This document shows positions 8,595 to 17,774 of a stretch of 64,000 nucleotides of DNA, piece by piece. This DNA comes from Haloarcula regularis (lineage in GTDB: Archaea; Halobacteriota; Halobacteria; Halobacteriales; Haloarculaceae). Both the position numbers and the translations under genes were made by a program. Position 1 is the stretch's first letter. Every line of letters starts with the position of its first letter. The notes under the pieces are model-generated. The model made no database searches. It was not told the DNA's origin and saw only the letters and a program-made list of their open reading frames with translations. The stretch lies in the NCBI RefSeq assembly GCF_029338315.1, contig NZ_CP119794.1, positions 3,410,001-3,474,000 of the forward strand. The letters run 5' to 3'.

Positions 8595-9778
8595 ATGGAC
8601 TTCACGCTCCCCGACGAACACCGGATGATACGGGATTCGGTCCGCGAGTTCTGCGAGAACGAGATCGCGCCTATCGCCCAGGACATCGAGGACGACCACC
8701 GGTTCCCGGCGGAGATATTCGACCAGCTGGCCGACCTGGACGTGATGGGCGTCCCCATCGACGAGGAGTGGGGCGGCCTGGGGAGCGACACGCTGACCTA
8801 CGCGCTCGTCGCCGAGGAACTGGGCCGGGTCTCGGGGAGCGTCGGTCTCTCGTACGTCGCGCACACGTCGCTGGGGTCGAAACCAATCGAACAGTTCGGC
8901 ACCGACGCGCAACGCGAGCGGTGGCTCCGCCCGCTCGCGACGGGCGAGTACCTCGGCGCGTGGGCGCTGACCGAACCCGGCAGCGGGAGCGACGCCAGCG
9001 ACATGGACACGCGCGCCGTGCGGGACGGCGACGAGTACGTCATCGACGGCACCAAGCAGTTCATCACCAACGCCTCCGTCGCGGGGTCGGTGCTGGTCAA
9101 GGCCGTCACCGACCCGGACGCGGGGTACGACGGGGTCTCGACGTTCATCGTCTCGCCCGAGGACGACGGCTGGGAGGTCACCGCCGAGTGGGAGAAGATG
9201 GGGCTGAACGCGTCGCCGACCTGCGAGTTGCAGTTCACGGACTGCCGGGTGCCCGCGGACCGACTGCTGGGCGAGGAGGGCGAGGGGTGGGATCAGACGC
9301 TGCAGACGCTCAACGGGGGCCGTATCTCCATCGCCGCGCTCTCGGTCGGCCTGGCACAGGGCGCGTTCGAGGCCGCCCGCGAGTACGCCACGGAACGCGA
9401 GCAGTTCGGCAAGCCCATCTCGAGGTTCGACGCCGTCCGCGACAAACTCGTCGAGATGGACCGCAAGATCGAGCGCGCTCGCCTGCTCACCCACAAGGCC
9501 GCGACGATGTACGACGCGGGCGAGGATAGCGCTGGGCCGAAGGGCCAGCGAGGCGGCGGCGAAGCCGCCAGCCTCACACGCATGTCCTCCCTGGCGAAGC
9601 TCGACGCCAGCGAGATCTGCCGGGAGGTCGCCGAGGAGGCCGTCCAGGTGCTCGGGGCTACGGCTACACCACGGACTTCGCGCCCCAGCGGTTCTACCGG
9701 GACGCGAAACTGATGGAGATCGGCGAGGGAACCAGCGAGATTCAGCGCCTGGTGCTGGGTCGCGAACTCGGCCTGTAG
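8595..9778 (+). pseudogene. Acyl-CoA dehydrogenase (frameshifted near the C-terminus)
   Basis: A FAD enzyme of about 394 residues that introduces the alpha-beta double bond of acyl-CoA in beta-oxidation or branched-chain amino acid breakdown. The family signatures are WALTEPGSGSDAS and, across the break, the C-terminal [21 protein letters not shown] and IGEGTSEIQ. The frame is lost at four G at 9654-9657; one more G restores the final 40 residues to the stop at 9776-9778. The ATG at 8595 matches the family start (MDFTLPDEHR). Between the helix ending YDAGED and LAKLDASE is an unusual Gly/Arg/Lys-rich insertion of about 18 residues encoded by two hairpins (separate entry). Confidence 0.9.
9531..9569 (+). 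repeat. Two adjacent inverted repeats inside the acyl-CoA dehydrogenase gene
   Basis: Bases 9531-9549 form a hairpin with five-base arms GCTGG/CCAGC, and 9552-9569 form a second with six-base arms GGCGGC/GCCGCC. Both loops contain GAA. The element is in frame and encodes the Gly/Lys/Arg insertion [17 protein letters not shown], where family members usually have a short loop. It looks like a small palindromic element that landed in a coding sequence and was tolerated. No second copy was noticed in this window. Confidence 0.5.
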
Positions 9779-9987
9779 CCGATCGGTCGAGTGACCGATG
9801 GGCACATGGGGGAATCGGGCGCTCGTCGGCCGACCACGCCGGCCGACGCGTCACGTTCCCTGATACCAGCGGGGTGGTGGCGGGCTACGTACCACTCCGG
9901 TGTGGATGAGGCCGCTCACTGGCCACTCGCTGTCGGGTAGGTACCCACAAGAAGAACGGTTTTGAGGGTATGTTTTCCTTACCCGCT

Positions 9988-10269
9988 ATGGACCTGGATC
10001 GCCTGTCGCTCGATACCGACTCGCTCGACCAACTCGCCGCGTTCACCGGCCTCGGGTGGACGACCTCGCTGTGTGGCTTCCTCGCGTTCAGCCTCGGCTA
10101 CGGCCCCGGCGTCTTCCACCGGGCCCTCGTCGACTCCCGTCTCCTGCTGTACGTGAGTGCCGGCTGTTTCCTCGCGACGCTGGGGCTCGACCGCCTGGTC
10201 CGGCGACTCGCCGACCGGGCCGACCAGGCGGAGGGCCACGCCGACGCAGGGGCCCAGCCGGCCGACTAA
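9988..10269 (+). CDS. Small membrane protein of unknown function
   Basis: A 93-residue protein starting MDLDRLSLDTDS with two predicted membrane helices (LCGFLAFSLGYGPGVF and LLYVSAGCFLATLGL) and a charged C-terminal tail. An alternative ATG lies 18 bases upstream at 9970, but an AT-rich GTTTTGAG at 9958-9965 is better placed for a start at 9988. It ends seven bases before the convergent UspA gene. No family is recognised. Confidence 0.55.
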   Translation: MDLDRLSLDTDSLDQLAAFTGLGWTTSLCGFLAFSLGYGPGVFHRALVDSRLLLYVSAGCFLATLGLDRLVRRLADRADQAEGHADAGAQPAD

Positions 10270-10276
10270 GGTGGGC

Positions 10277-10684
10277 TTACTCGGCTTCGGGGACGATGGT
10301 CACCGGCACCGACACCGTATCGAGGACGGCGAAGGCGGCGGTCCCGCCGGTCAGCCGGTCCCTGAGTCCCTTGTGTCTGTGTCCCATCACGATGTGGGAG
10401 ATGTCGACGTCGGCTGCCAGTTCCAGCAGTTCCTGTGCGACCCGGGTCCCGTTGCGCCGACCCGACCGGCCGACGTACTCAAGTGCCACCGTGGCGACGA
10501 CGGGCGCGTCCGCGAGGCGCTGTCTGAGCTCCTCGCGGAGCTGTCTCGCGCCGGCGTCTGCGAGTTCCTCCTCGAGCAGGTGGACGACGTACAGCTCTTC
10601 ATCCAGGCCCTCTGCGAGCGTTATCGCGGTGTCGAGGACGTCGTCCGACACGGCGTCTGGTGCGATGGCCACCAGGATTGTCAT
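10277..10684 (-). CDS. Universal stress protein (UspA family)
   Basis: A 135-residue single-domain UspA protein. It begins MTILVAIAPDAVSDDVLDTA and ends with the family nucleotide-binding region GHRHKGLRDRLTGGTAAFAVL followed by a V-P-V-T-I-V strand. Residues IVMGHRHKG correspond to the G-2x-G-9x-G(S/T) ATP-binding pattern, slightly diverged. The role is presumably stress-linked nucleotide binding; no partner gene reveals more. Confidence 0.85.
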   Translation of the reverse strand: MTILVAIAPDAVSDDVLDTAITLAEGLDEELYVVHLLEEELADAGARQLREELRQRLADAPVVATVALEYVGRSGRRNGTRVAQELLELAADVDISHIVMGHRHKGLRDRLTGGTAAFAVLDTVSVPVTIVPEAE

Positions 10685-10731
10685 ACGCTAGCCACGTGCG
10701 CCAGCAGGAAATACGTTTCATCGCCACCGCC

Positions 10732-12188
10732 CTACCGCCGGGCTTTCAGGTTGTGGACCGGGTCGAGACGCTCGAGTACCTCGGCGGTCGGTTCCAGGGC
10801 CCGGCGAATGACCTCGGCGTCCTTGTAGGCCATCGGCGCCTCGTCGCGGACCGCCTCGACGACCGATTCCGAGTAGACTCCGTCCATCGCCTCGGCGAAC
10901 GCGTCCATGTCGACGACGTCGTGGGCGCGTCCCCGACTCATCACCCGGCCGGCCCCGTGGGGGCCGTCTGGTGGTAGTCGTCGTTGCCTCTCCCGCGGGC
11001 GATGACCGACCCGTCGGCCATGTTGAACGGGACGACGAGGCGCTGGCCCTCGCGTGCCGGCGTCGCGCCCTTCCGAACCGTGAGGTCCCGGAAGTCGATG
11101 TAGTTGTGGATACTCTGGAACCGGTCGACGGGGTCGACGCCCAGCGCCTCGCAGATGGCGTCGCTCATCAGCTCGCGGTTCCAGCGGGCGTACTGCTGGG
11201 CGAACAGCATGTCGACGTAGTAGCCGTGTGCCTCACGGTCCTCCAGCCAGTCGAGGTCGGTGTTCCGGTCCTCGCCGTCGCCGACGTGGGGGCCCAGCGA
11301 TCCGAGCGCGTCGAAGGCGTTCTCGATGTCCGTCCCCGACAGCTCCCGGCGCAGTTTGTCCTTCCGGATGTGTGATTCGCCCTTGCCGCCGGTGACCCAC
11401 TCGTAGAGGTCGGCGTCGCTGACCGTCTCCGGATCGAATTTCAGGTAGTCTGTGTACGCCTCGGGAATCGACTCGCGGATGGCCCCGACCGCCCTGCGGT
11501 CGGTCGCTTTCGACTGCCAGTACTCCGCGACGGACTTGCCCAGGTACCGGGACCCGCTGTGGACGACGAGCCAGTAGTCGCCGGAGTCGCGTGCGCGGGC
11601 GAACTCGACGAAGTGGTTGCCCCCGCCCAGCGTGCCGGCACTCTGGATGACGTGGCCCATCCCCTGGCGCTGGTCGGCCAGCACGCGCGCACACAGGGAC
11701 TCGAAGTACTCGCCGTCGTAGCCGTCGAAGTCGAACCCGACGGGGTCGACGTGCTCCCCGAACCGCGCCTCGAACGCGGCGTCGAACTGCTCGAACACCC
11801 GGTTCGCCCGCTCGAAGGGGAACTCCTCGACGAGGTGCGGGGCGTCGTCGTAGTCGTGGACGGACCGCCCCATCGGAACTGCCGCGCGCACGCGACGTTC
11901 GCGCTCCGCGTCGGCCAGAGGGAGCTCCTCGCCGAGGTTGGTCGCGGCCATCCCGCATCCGACGTCGACGCCGACGACGTTCGGGACGATGCGGTCGCCC
12001 AGCGGCATCGTGAAGCCGATGGGCGCGCCCGCGCCCCAGTGGGTGTCCGGCATGACGCGGACCGGTTCGGTGAAGGCCGGGTGGTCGACGAGCGACTGGA
12101 TCTGGGCCCGACACGACTCCTCCAGCAGCGATTTGTCCTCGACCATCACCCGAGCGGTGGTGTGCTCGCCGACCAGTTCGATGGGCAT
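10732..12188 (-). pseudogene. rtcB: RNA-splicing ligase RtcB (frameshifted near the C-terminus)
   Basis: The GTP-dependent RNA ligase that joins tRNA halves after intron removal, about 485 residues. Metal-binding signatures are GVDVGCGM (residues about 73-80) and GTLGGGNHF; VVHSGSR is also present. The frame breaks at five G (plus strand 10959-10963). The family motif at the guanylylation His should read QTAPHGAGRVMSRG; one more base restores it and joins the last 70 residues (MSRGRAHDVVDM to HNLKARR). The start ATG at 12188 gives the usual N-terminus. Stands alone here; haloarchaea need it for intron-containing tRNAs. Confidence 0.92.
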
Positions 12189-12267
12189 CTCTGTCGGGGG
12201 GTAGTCGAGTCGATGTGTTGAACTTCACGGTCGGTGGGACCGGTCGCTCGGGACCCCCGGACTCACC

Positions 12268-13137
12268 TCACCGCTTGGTGACGCGCCGGTGACTCGGGTC
12301 CGGGAGGTTCTGGACGGTGCCACACTCCATGCACTTCCAGACGAACGCACCGAGCCGACGATGGCCCGCTCCCCCCGACCCGTCGGTACCCACGTCCCAG
12401 GTCCGCCCGCAACCGATACACGTGTCCGGTTTGTGCTTCTCGCTCCGCCGTGAGTTCCGCTGCGTCGTCTCTGGCCCGAAGCCCCGCTCGGGCCGAAGGT
12501 CCCGCTGGACCGCACGGAGATCGTCAGAGTCGAACGTCGACTTCAGGTCGTCCAGTTCCGCCCGGAGACGGCTTCGGGTCCCCAACAGCTCCTCGTACCG
12601 CTCGCACCCGTCGAGCTCCGCGGCTGTCGCCCCGACTTCCATGTTCGTGATGCCGAGCGTGACGTCGTAGTAGTCCTTGAGCAGCGACTGATACCGCGAC
12701 CGGCGCGTCAGACGGTCGACCGTCTGGCGGACTGCCGACTTCGTCGTGGGTTCTGACAGACAGACGTCGTAGGGCAGCCCGGGGAACATCACCTCGACGT
12801 GTTCGGTCGTCGTGACGACGGTTCGGCAGTACGGCGAGGAATTTTTGATCCGGGTCTCGATTTCCGCCTTCGCCTCGTCCGGGAGTTCGTTCCGGACCAG
12901 CGCGACGGAGATCGTCTCCTCGAACGCGTCCCGTATCTCCGCTATCGTGTTCGCTGTCCGGACCTCGCACCCGTCGCTAATCCAGAGCTCGAACAGCTCG
13001 GCGCGGGTCGGCCCGTCGACGACGAGCACGACCGGTCGCGGCCGCCGCCGTGAGGCGATCGGACTCTGGGCCGCAGTCCTGCACTCGCCGCTCGGCTCGG
13101 GACATTGGTCGCCGCCACCCAGTCCTCTAACTCCCAT
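12268..13137 (-). CDS. HalX-type response regulator-like protein with C-terminal zinc ribbon
   Basis: A 289-residue protein. Residues about 35-150 form a receiver-like domain (VVLVVDGPTRAELFELWISDG to VCLSEPTTKSA). The helical stretch with LTRRSRYQSLLKDYYDVTLG is the HalX-type module that follows receiver domains in haloarchaeal regulators. The tail carries two CxxC pairs (CIGCG and CMECG), a zinc ribbon. The phospho-acceptor Asp position reads ALVRNEL, so phosphorylation is doubtful. The start is set at the ATG at 13137 because a TATA box lies 27 bases upstream; an earlier in-frame start would precede the promoter. Confidence 0.75.
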   Translation of the reverse strand: MGVRGLGGGDQCPEPSGECRTAAQSPIASRRRPRPVVLVVDGPTRAELFELWISDGCEVRTANTIAEIRDAFEETISVALVRNELPDEAKAEIETRIKNSSPYCRTVVTTTEHVEVMFPGLPYDVCLSEPTTKSAVRQTVDRLTRRSRYQSLLKDYYDVTLGITNMEVGATAAELDGCERYEELLGTRSRLRAELDDLKSTFDSDDLRAVQRDLRPERGFGPETTQRNSRRSEKHKPDTCIGCGRTWDVGTDGSGGAGHRRLGAFVWKCMECGTVQNLPDPSHRRVTKR

Positions 13138-13160
13138 AATAGATAATGCTGAATTGGGTG

Positions 13161-13168
13161 GTATAGTA
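13161..13168 (-). promoter_or_regulatory. TATA box for the HalX-type gene
   Basis: Read on the minus strand, TACTATAC lies about 27 bases before the ATG at 13137, implying a leaderless transcript. The surrounding 60 bases are much richer in A/T than the window average. Confidence 0.55.
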
Positions 13169-13381
13169 GTTTCTTCGATTATTGATAATGATATACTCGG
13201 CGGAGTCAGGCAGCTCGGAGTCATTCGACGTGTCTCACCGACCCGGTCCCCAGCGACCGCCGTCGGGAGTAGTCGGGGCTCGATAAAAACCCTCGACCGA
13301 ACGCGCCCGGCAACCCGATTCTACAGGATTCTGCATTTTCAGCCCTTCAGAACCGTTTTCAGTTGCTGGGAACGTGTGGCT

Positions 13382-13391
13382 GTTTATATGG
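13382..13391 (+). promoter_or_regulatory. TATA box and Shine-Dalgarno leader of the DoxX operon
   Basis: GTTTATATGG is a strong TATA box. The ATG follows at 13429 with a GAGG (13417-13420) nine bases before it, so this transcript carries a short leader with a ribosome-binding site. This differs from the leaderless second DoxX gene at 63206. Confidence 0.6.
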
Positions 13392-13428
13392 AGTTGCTCC
13401 ACACACGTTCACATGTGAGGTAACGACG

Positions 13429-13953
13429 ATGTCCTACCAAGCGACCAACCCACTGGCCGACGAGTTCACGCTCGACCTGGACGGCCCACTGACGGCGTAC
13501 TGGCTGGCCTTCCTGCGCATCGTCACCGGATGGTGGTTCTTCCACGCCGGTGTGACCAAACTGATCGAGGATGGGCTGGCCTTCACCTACGGACCGGCCT
13601 ACATGCAGCAGATGACCGGCACCGCGCTGGGCCCCATCCCGGTCTGGATGGGCAACAACCTGGCGTGGCTTATCAAGCCCGGCGTCCCGCTGTTCGAGAC
13701 GCTCATCGGCCTGGCGCTGATGGCCGGCGTCCTGGTCCGGCTGGCCTCTCTCGGGGGCATGATCTTCATGACCCTGTTCTGGATCGGCAACGCCGGATTC
13801 GGCCACGGCCTCGTCAACGGCGACCTCATGGGCCTGCTGCTGTTCGCCACGATGCTCATCCTGGGCACGGGGCGATACTACGGGCTCGACGCCATCATCG
13901 AGAAGCTCGAGTTCGTCAAGCGGCGCCCACGCCTGAAATACATCCTCGGCTGA
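13429..13953 (+). CDS. DoxX family membrane protein
   Basis: A 174-residue protein with four predicted membrane helices, including WLAFLRIVTGWWFFHAGVTKL, the DoxX/TQO-small-subunit signature, and a conserved C-terminal signature RYYGLDAIIEKLEFVK. The paralogue at 62634 shares the same ending (GLDGYIEELSFVKNNKWLKLLLG). DoxX/DoxD proteins form part of thiosulfate:quinone oxidoreductase in Acidianus, but most haloarchaeal members are uncharacterised, so only a membrane redox role is suggested. It leads a two-gene operon with the protein at 13969, 15 bases downstream. Confidence 0.8.
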   Translation: MSYQATNPLADEFTLDLDGPLTAYWLAFLRIVTGWWFFHAGVTKLIEDGLAFTYGPAYMQQMTGTALGPIPVWMGNNLAWLIKPGVPLFETLIGLALMAGVLVRLASLGGMIFMTLFWIGNAGFGHGLVNGDLMGLLLFATMLILGTGRYYGLDAIIEKLEFVKRRPRLKYILG

Positions 13954-13968
13954 GGAGGTGACACAACA

Positions 13969-14259
13969 ATGACTAACGACATCATCGACAAAGCGGCACT
14001 GGCACTGAGCGGCGGACTGATGCTGCTGGGCATCGTCGGGCTCGGCATCGTCGAGATCCTCGCCGGCCAGCCCTACGGGGCGGCACCGATGACGAACGAC
14101 GCAGGTGAAATCGTAGCGACCCCGATGGTCGACCCGACGCTCCGGACCGGCCTGGTCCTGCTCGGGCTGGCCATCCTGGCGCTGTACGGAGCCTACCGGT
14201 TCACGGCCCAGATTGAGGAGGAAGCGGGTGCGGCTGGCCACGAAGTGACGGCCGACTAA
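13969..14259 (+). CDS. Small membrane protein paired with DoxX
   Basis: A 96-residue protein with two membrane helices (ALSGGLMLLGIVGLGIVEILAG and TGLVLLGLAILALYGAYRFTAQ) separated by a 35-residue loop. A strong Shine-Dalgarno (GGAGGTGA, 13953-13960) precedes its ATG, so it is translated from the DoxX transcript. In the archaeal thiosulfate:quinone oxidoreductase a small partner (DoxA) accompanies DoxD; this gene occupies the same place but I see no sequence evidence that it is DoxA. A partner subunit of the DoxX protein is an inference. Confidence 0.7.
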   Translation: MTNDIIDKAALALSGGLMLLGIVGLGIVEILAGQPYGAAPMTNDAGEIVATPMVDPTLRTGLVLLGLAILALYGAYRFTAQIEEEAGAAGHEVTAD

Positions 14260-14385
14260 CCGAGTGATTCGGACACACTCGCTCCCGCGGGTTTTCGGAC
14301 GGTCCTGATCCGGTAGCGACAGCGTCGGCTCGTCGCCGACGGCATCGACCGTGGTTTTATCGGCCGGTCGTCCCTCGGTGGTGGC

Positions 14386-14847
14386 ATGCTCGACGTGGGC
14401 GACCCCGCACCTGACTTCGACCTCGACGGCACCGCCGGGGCGGGCTTTGGGTCCTACCGGCTCTCGGCGGCCACCGACCGGGTCCCGGTGCTGGTGGCTT
14501 TCTACACCGAGGACTTCGCGCCGGCCTGTGCGGGCTACCTCGAGGCGCTCCGGGACGCCGACTGGGGCGCGTTGACCGACGGCATCGGCGTCTTCGGCGT
14601 CGCCCCCGGGACGCTCGAATCCCACCGCGAGTTCGCGACCGAACTCGACCTGCCCTTCCCCCTGCTCGTCGACGACCCCGGCGTCGACGCCCAGTTCGGC
14701 GTCCAGCGGCCCGACGGGACGACCCGCCGCTCGGCGTTCCTCGTCGACCGGCGTGTCCGGGTCGCGTTCCGGTGGGTCGACGAGCGGGAGGCTCCCGACA
14801 CGGCGCCCGACGTCGATCCTCTCCTCGACGCGGTCGGCCGGCTCTAG
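14386..14847 (+). CDS. Redoxin / peroxiredoxin-like protein
   Basis: A 153-residue thioredoxin-fold protein of the AhpC/TSA-redoxin type, starting MLDVGDPAPDFDLDGTAG, the family N-terminus. The peroxidatic region reads FYTEDFAPACAGYLEAL, so one Cys is kept but the usual TPxCT context is replaced. FPLLVDDPGVDAQFGV matches the later part of the fold. No second conserved Cys is visible, so peroxidase activity by a 1-Cys route or loss of activity are both possible. Confidence 0.75.
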   Translation: MLDVGDPAPDFDLDGTAGAGFGSYRLSAATDRVPVLVAFYTEDFAPACAGYLEALRDADWGALTDGIGVFGVAPGTLESHREFATELDLPFPLLVDDPGVDAQFGVQRPDGTTRRSAFLVDRRVRVAFRWVDEREAPDTAPDVDPLLDAVGRL

Positions 14848-14890
14848 GCGGGAACGACACGCCAAAGTCGGTGCCACCCCGTGGCCCGGT

Positions 14891-15577
14891 ATGGGCACGC
14901 CGCTTCCCGCACGCGACGAACAGGCCGCCGAGGTCGTCGACCGACTCCACGAGGAGTACCCCGACTCGACCATCTCGCTGAACTACTCGACCCGCCTGGA
15001 ACTGCTGGTCGCCGTCGTCCTCTCGGCGCAGTGTACCGACGAGCGCGTCAACGAGGTCACCGAGGACCTGTTCGAGAAGTACCAGACGGCGGCCGACTAC
15101 GCCGCGGCCAGCGAGGAACAGCTCGCCGAGGACATCTACGGCATCACCTTCCACAACAACAAGGGCGGCTACCTGCAGGGCATCGGCGAGCAGATCGTCG
15201 AGAAACACGACGGCGAGGTGCCGGACACCATGTCGGCTCTGACCGACCTGCCGGGGGTGGGCCGCAAGACCGCCAACGTCGTCCTCCAGCACGGCCACGA
15301 CGTCGTCGAGGGCATCGTCGTCGACACGCACGTCCAGCGCCTCTCGCGTCGCCTCGGCCTGACCGAGGCGGAACGACCCGAGGCCATCGAGCAGGACCTC
15401 CTCGATGTCGTCCCGGAGGCCGAGTGGCAGCAGTTCACCCACCTGCTCATCGACCACGGGCGGGCGGTCTGTGGGGCGCGGTCGGCCGACTGCGATGCCT
15501 GTGTGCTCGCCGATATCTGCCCGTCGGAGCAGGGCGACAGCGACGTCGACCTCGCCAGCGGCGAGCCCTGGGCCTGA
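14891..15577 (+). CDS. nth: Endonuclease III (DNA glycosylase/AP lyase)
   Basis: A 228-residue base-excision repair enzyme removing oxidised pyrimidines. The helix-hairpin-helix LPGVGRKTANVV spans 120-131 with the catalytic Lys at K126; the catalytic Asp is in VVDTHVQR (D145). Four Cys (194, 201, 204, 210) in the C-x6-C-x2-C-x5-C pattern bind the [4Fe-4S] cluster. The ATG at 14891 gives the family length. All catalytic residues are present. Confidence 0.93.
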   Translation: MGTPLPARDEQAAEVVDRLHEEYPDSTISLNYSTRLELLVAVVLSAQCTDERVNEVTEDLFEKYQTAADYAAASEEQLAEDIYGITFHNNKGGYLQGIGEQIVEKHDGEVPDTMSALTDLPGVGRKTANVVLQHGHDVVEGIVVDTHVQRLSRRLGLTEAERPEAIEQDLLDVVPEAEWQQFTHLLIDHGRAVCGARSADCDACVLADICPSEQGDSDVDLASGEPWA

Positions 15578-15598
15578 TTCAGGACGCTCGACCGGCAC

Positions 15599-16081
15599 TC
15601 AGACGACGTACCGGAGGACGTACCGCGCCGCGCCGACGACGTAGGCCAGCATCCAGAAGATGACGTAGCCGAAGACGCCGATGCGAAGGCGCGACCGCCA
15701 GTGGTCCATCTGTTCGCCGCCGATCTCCTCCAAGAGCAGGTCCTGGTCGTAGTCGTTGTAGAGGTCGTGTTCCCGCTTGGCCCGGAAGATACGTACGATG
15801 CCCGTGCCGCCGAACAGCAGGAGGGCGTAGGCCTGCAGGCCCAGATAGGCGTGGACCGCCGAGAGGCCACCGAGCTGGTCCGGGAGCCGTGGCACCATCC
15901 AGCCCAGCATGGGCACTGTCGTCAGCGTCAGGCCCGTCGTGACGAACTTCAGGTGGTGGACCAGCACGTCCCACGTGACCGGGTCGGACTCGATGATGTA
16001 GTACGCGCCGTAGACGAAACAGGGGAAACTGAGCGTCACCGACACCAGCACCACTGTCGCGATGGCGCTCTCGGACACCAT
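15599..16081 (-). CDS. Conserved haloarchaeal membrane protein (DUF7321-like)
   Basis: A 160-residue protein with about four membrane helices and a charged loop (FRAKREHDLYNDYDQDLL) between the third and fourth. It resembles the haloarchaeal DUF7321 family, which is repeatedly found next to the halocyanin/Rieske/cytochrome b block, as here. Two conserved His in DVLVHHLKF lie at a helix border and could be ligands, but this is only a possibility. Possibly an accessory or assembly component of the complex. Confidence 0.7.
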   Translation of the reverse strand: MVSESAIATVVLVSVTLSFPCFVYGAYYIIESDPVTWDVLVHHLKFVTTGLTLTTVPMLGWMVPRLPDQLGGLSAVHAYLGLQAYALLLFGGTGIVRIFRAKREHDLYNDYDQDLLLEEIGGEQMDHWRSRLRIGVFGYVIFWMLAYVVGAARYVLRYVV

Positions 16082-16234
16082 AACCGCGGCTTAGGACCCG
16101 ACGGCAAAAGGGGCGCGGTTACGAGATTCGCGTCCCGGGCCAGGCCGGCATCCGCCGCCGATGGGGCGCGGCGTCGTGGCGACGAGCGCCCACAATCGTC
16201 ACCCTAAGGGGCATCGCCCCCCTAGAGCGACGTG

Positions 16235-17039
16235 ATGAGTGATTCCTCGGACAAGCGGTCTCGCCCGGAGCGGCCAGCCGATTCGCCCGACACCGACTCC
16301 GAGGACGTCGAGGCGCTCCGGAAACAGGTCGAGGAGAAGTACGACTTCGACAACTTCGGGCCGGCGGACATGGCCGAGATGACCGCTGAGGAGTGGGACG
16401 TCGCCTTCGACCCCGATTCGTGGATCACCGGTGACGAACTGCTGGACCGGGTCGACCGCGACCTCCGGAACCGCGTCTCCCAGCGGGACGTCTTTGCCCG
16501 CATCGAGCGCCACGAGGACCCGCCGCGGGTACTCGCCTACTCGGACGAGGGCTACGCGCTGGTCTACCCCGACGGTAGCGTCGAAGGCGAGGGCACGGTC
16601 ATGCGGGACGTGAAACCGACGGTGGCGCTCGCGTCGATGGACTCCTACGACGTCCCCGAGACGGTACCGGACAACCCCCTGCCCGAACCCGAGGCCGTCC
16701 CCGAGGGCGGCGGCGAACTGGGCAACCGGATGCTCCAGGTCATCGCCGGCGCGCAGTTGCTCGCGGGCCTCGGTCTGTTGCTCGGGCGTGCTGGCGGTGG
16801 CGAATCTCATCGGCGGGCCCGGCGTCAACACTGTCTTCCTGTTCGTCGCCGGCCTGGCGTTCATCGCTATCGCGCTCGTCCTCTTTTTCACCGTGGCCAA
16901 CGCCCGGCTCTCGGATACCTTCCGCGCCGAGGAGTACCGCGAGCGACTCCGCGCTATCGGCCTCGAGGACGGCGAACGGCCGGACTTCGTCCCTGAACTC
17001 GATCCCCAGGGGGCCGGGGAGCGAGAGGAGACGGAGTAA
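16235..17039 (+). pseudogene. Conserved membrane protein next to the bc complex (DUF7319-like; frameshifted)
   Basis: A protein of about 268 residues. The acidic N-terminal half (MSDSSDKRSRPERPADSPDT onward) is soluble and contains FDPDSWITGDELLDRV. The C-terminal part has two membrane helices (LQVIAGAQLLAGLGLLLG and VFLFVAGLAFIAIALVLFF) and an acidic tail. The frame shifts at three G at 16784-16786; two extra G would give the smooth join LLLGGVLAVANL. Its place between the DUF7321-like and halocyanin genes suggests a role with the respiratory complex. No catalytic motif is seen. The ATG at 16235 is preferred over the GTG immediately upstream. Confidence 0.75.
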
Positions 17040-17086
17040 CGCACCGGAGGTGGCCAACACGGTGCCTGCGGGCGGTATCCGGTGGG

Positions 17087-17093
17087 TTTATAC
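17087..17093 (+). promoter_or_regulatory. TATA box of the halocyanin-Rieske-cytochrome b operon
   Basis: TTTATAC lies about 30 bases before the halocyanin ATG at 17121. The five downstream genes to 20635 are spaced by between -1 and 4 bases, so this is probably the main promoter of the respiratory operon. Confidence 0.55.
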
Positions 17094-17120
17094 AAACTCA
17101 GTCCTGACCTTTCGTTGTAT

Positions 17121-17774
17121 ATGAACAGGCGGGAGTTCGTCCGGACTGCCGGGGGTGCCGCCGGTGCGACGGCGGCCCTCAGTGCGACCGGCACAGCCGC
17201 GGCCCAGGAGGAGGGCGGCGGCGGCGAGACAGTCCCGGATTACGGCGGTTTCCTGGATCAGGTTGGGAACTTCGACGGCACGACCGTCGACGCGACCGGG
17301 CAGGACGAAGTGACAGTCTCGGTCGGTGCGCAGGGCAACGGCGGCGCGTTCGCCTTCGACCCACCTGCGGTACACGTCGACAACGGTGCCACTGTCCAGT
17401 TCGAATGGACCGGCGAGGGCGGCGGCCACAACGTCGTCTCGGACGGTGACGGGCCGCTGGACTCCGGCGACCCGGTGTCGAACGCCGGCGTCAACTACGA
17501 ACACACCTTCGAGGAAGACGGCATCTATCCGTACGTCTGTGTCCCACACGAGGGTCTCGGGATGAAAGGCGCCATCGTCGTCGGCGAGGACTACCCCACC
17601 CAGACCGTCGGCGGTGGCGGCCCGGTGGAAGTCGACCCCCACTACGCCGGCGTCCCCATCCAGCCCCACTTCGTCGGGTTCGGCGCGGGACTGGCGGTCG
17701 TCATCTCGCTGGTCTTTACGTTCTTCCTCCTGAAGTACGGTGAGTCGCCACACACGAGCGGGGGGAACAACTGA
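17121..17774 (+). CDS. Membrane-anchored halocyanin (blue copper protein)
   Basis: A 217-residue exported electron carrier. The twin-arginine signal is NRREFVRTAGG; the plastocyanin-like domain (about 60-155) has type-1 copper ligands H103, C140, H143 and M148 in GGGHNVV and YVCVPHEGLGMKG. A membrane helix follows at about 183-204, so the copper domain is tethered outside the cell. It is the first gene of the operon with the Rieske protein and cytochrome b, and no cytochrome c1 or f is present. It therefore probably takes electrons from the Rieske centre. The last codons overlap the next gene by one base. Confidence 0.92.
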   Translation: MNRREFVRTAGGAAGATAALSATGTAAAQEEGGGGETVPDYGGFLDQVGNFDGTTVDATGQDEVTVSVGAQGNGGAFAFDPPAVHVDNGATVQFEWTGEGGGHNVVSDGDGPLDSGDPVSNAGVNYEHTFEEDGIYPYVCVPHEGLGMKGAIVVGEDYPTQTVGGGGPVEVDPHYAGVPIQPHFVGFGAGLAVVISLVFTFFLLKYGESPHTSGGNN

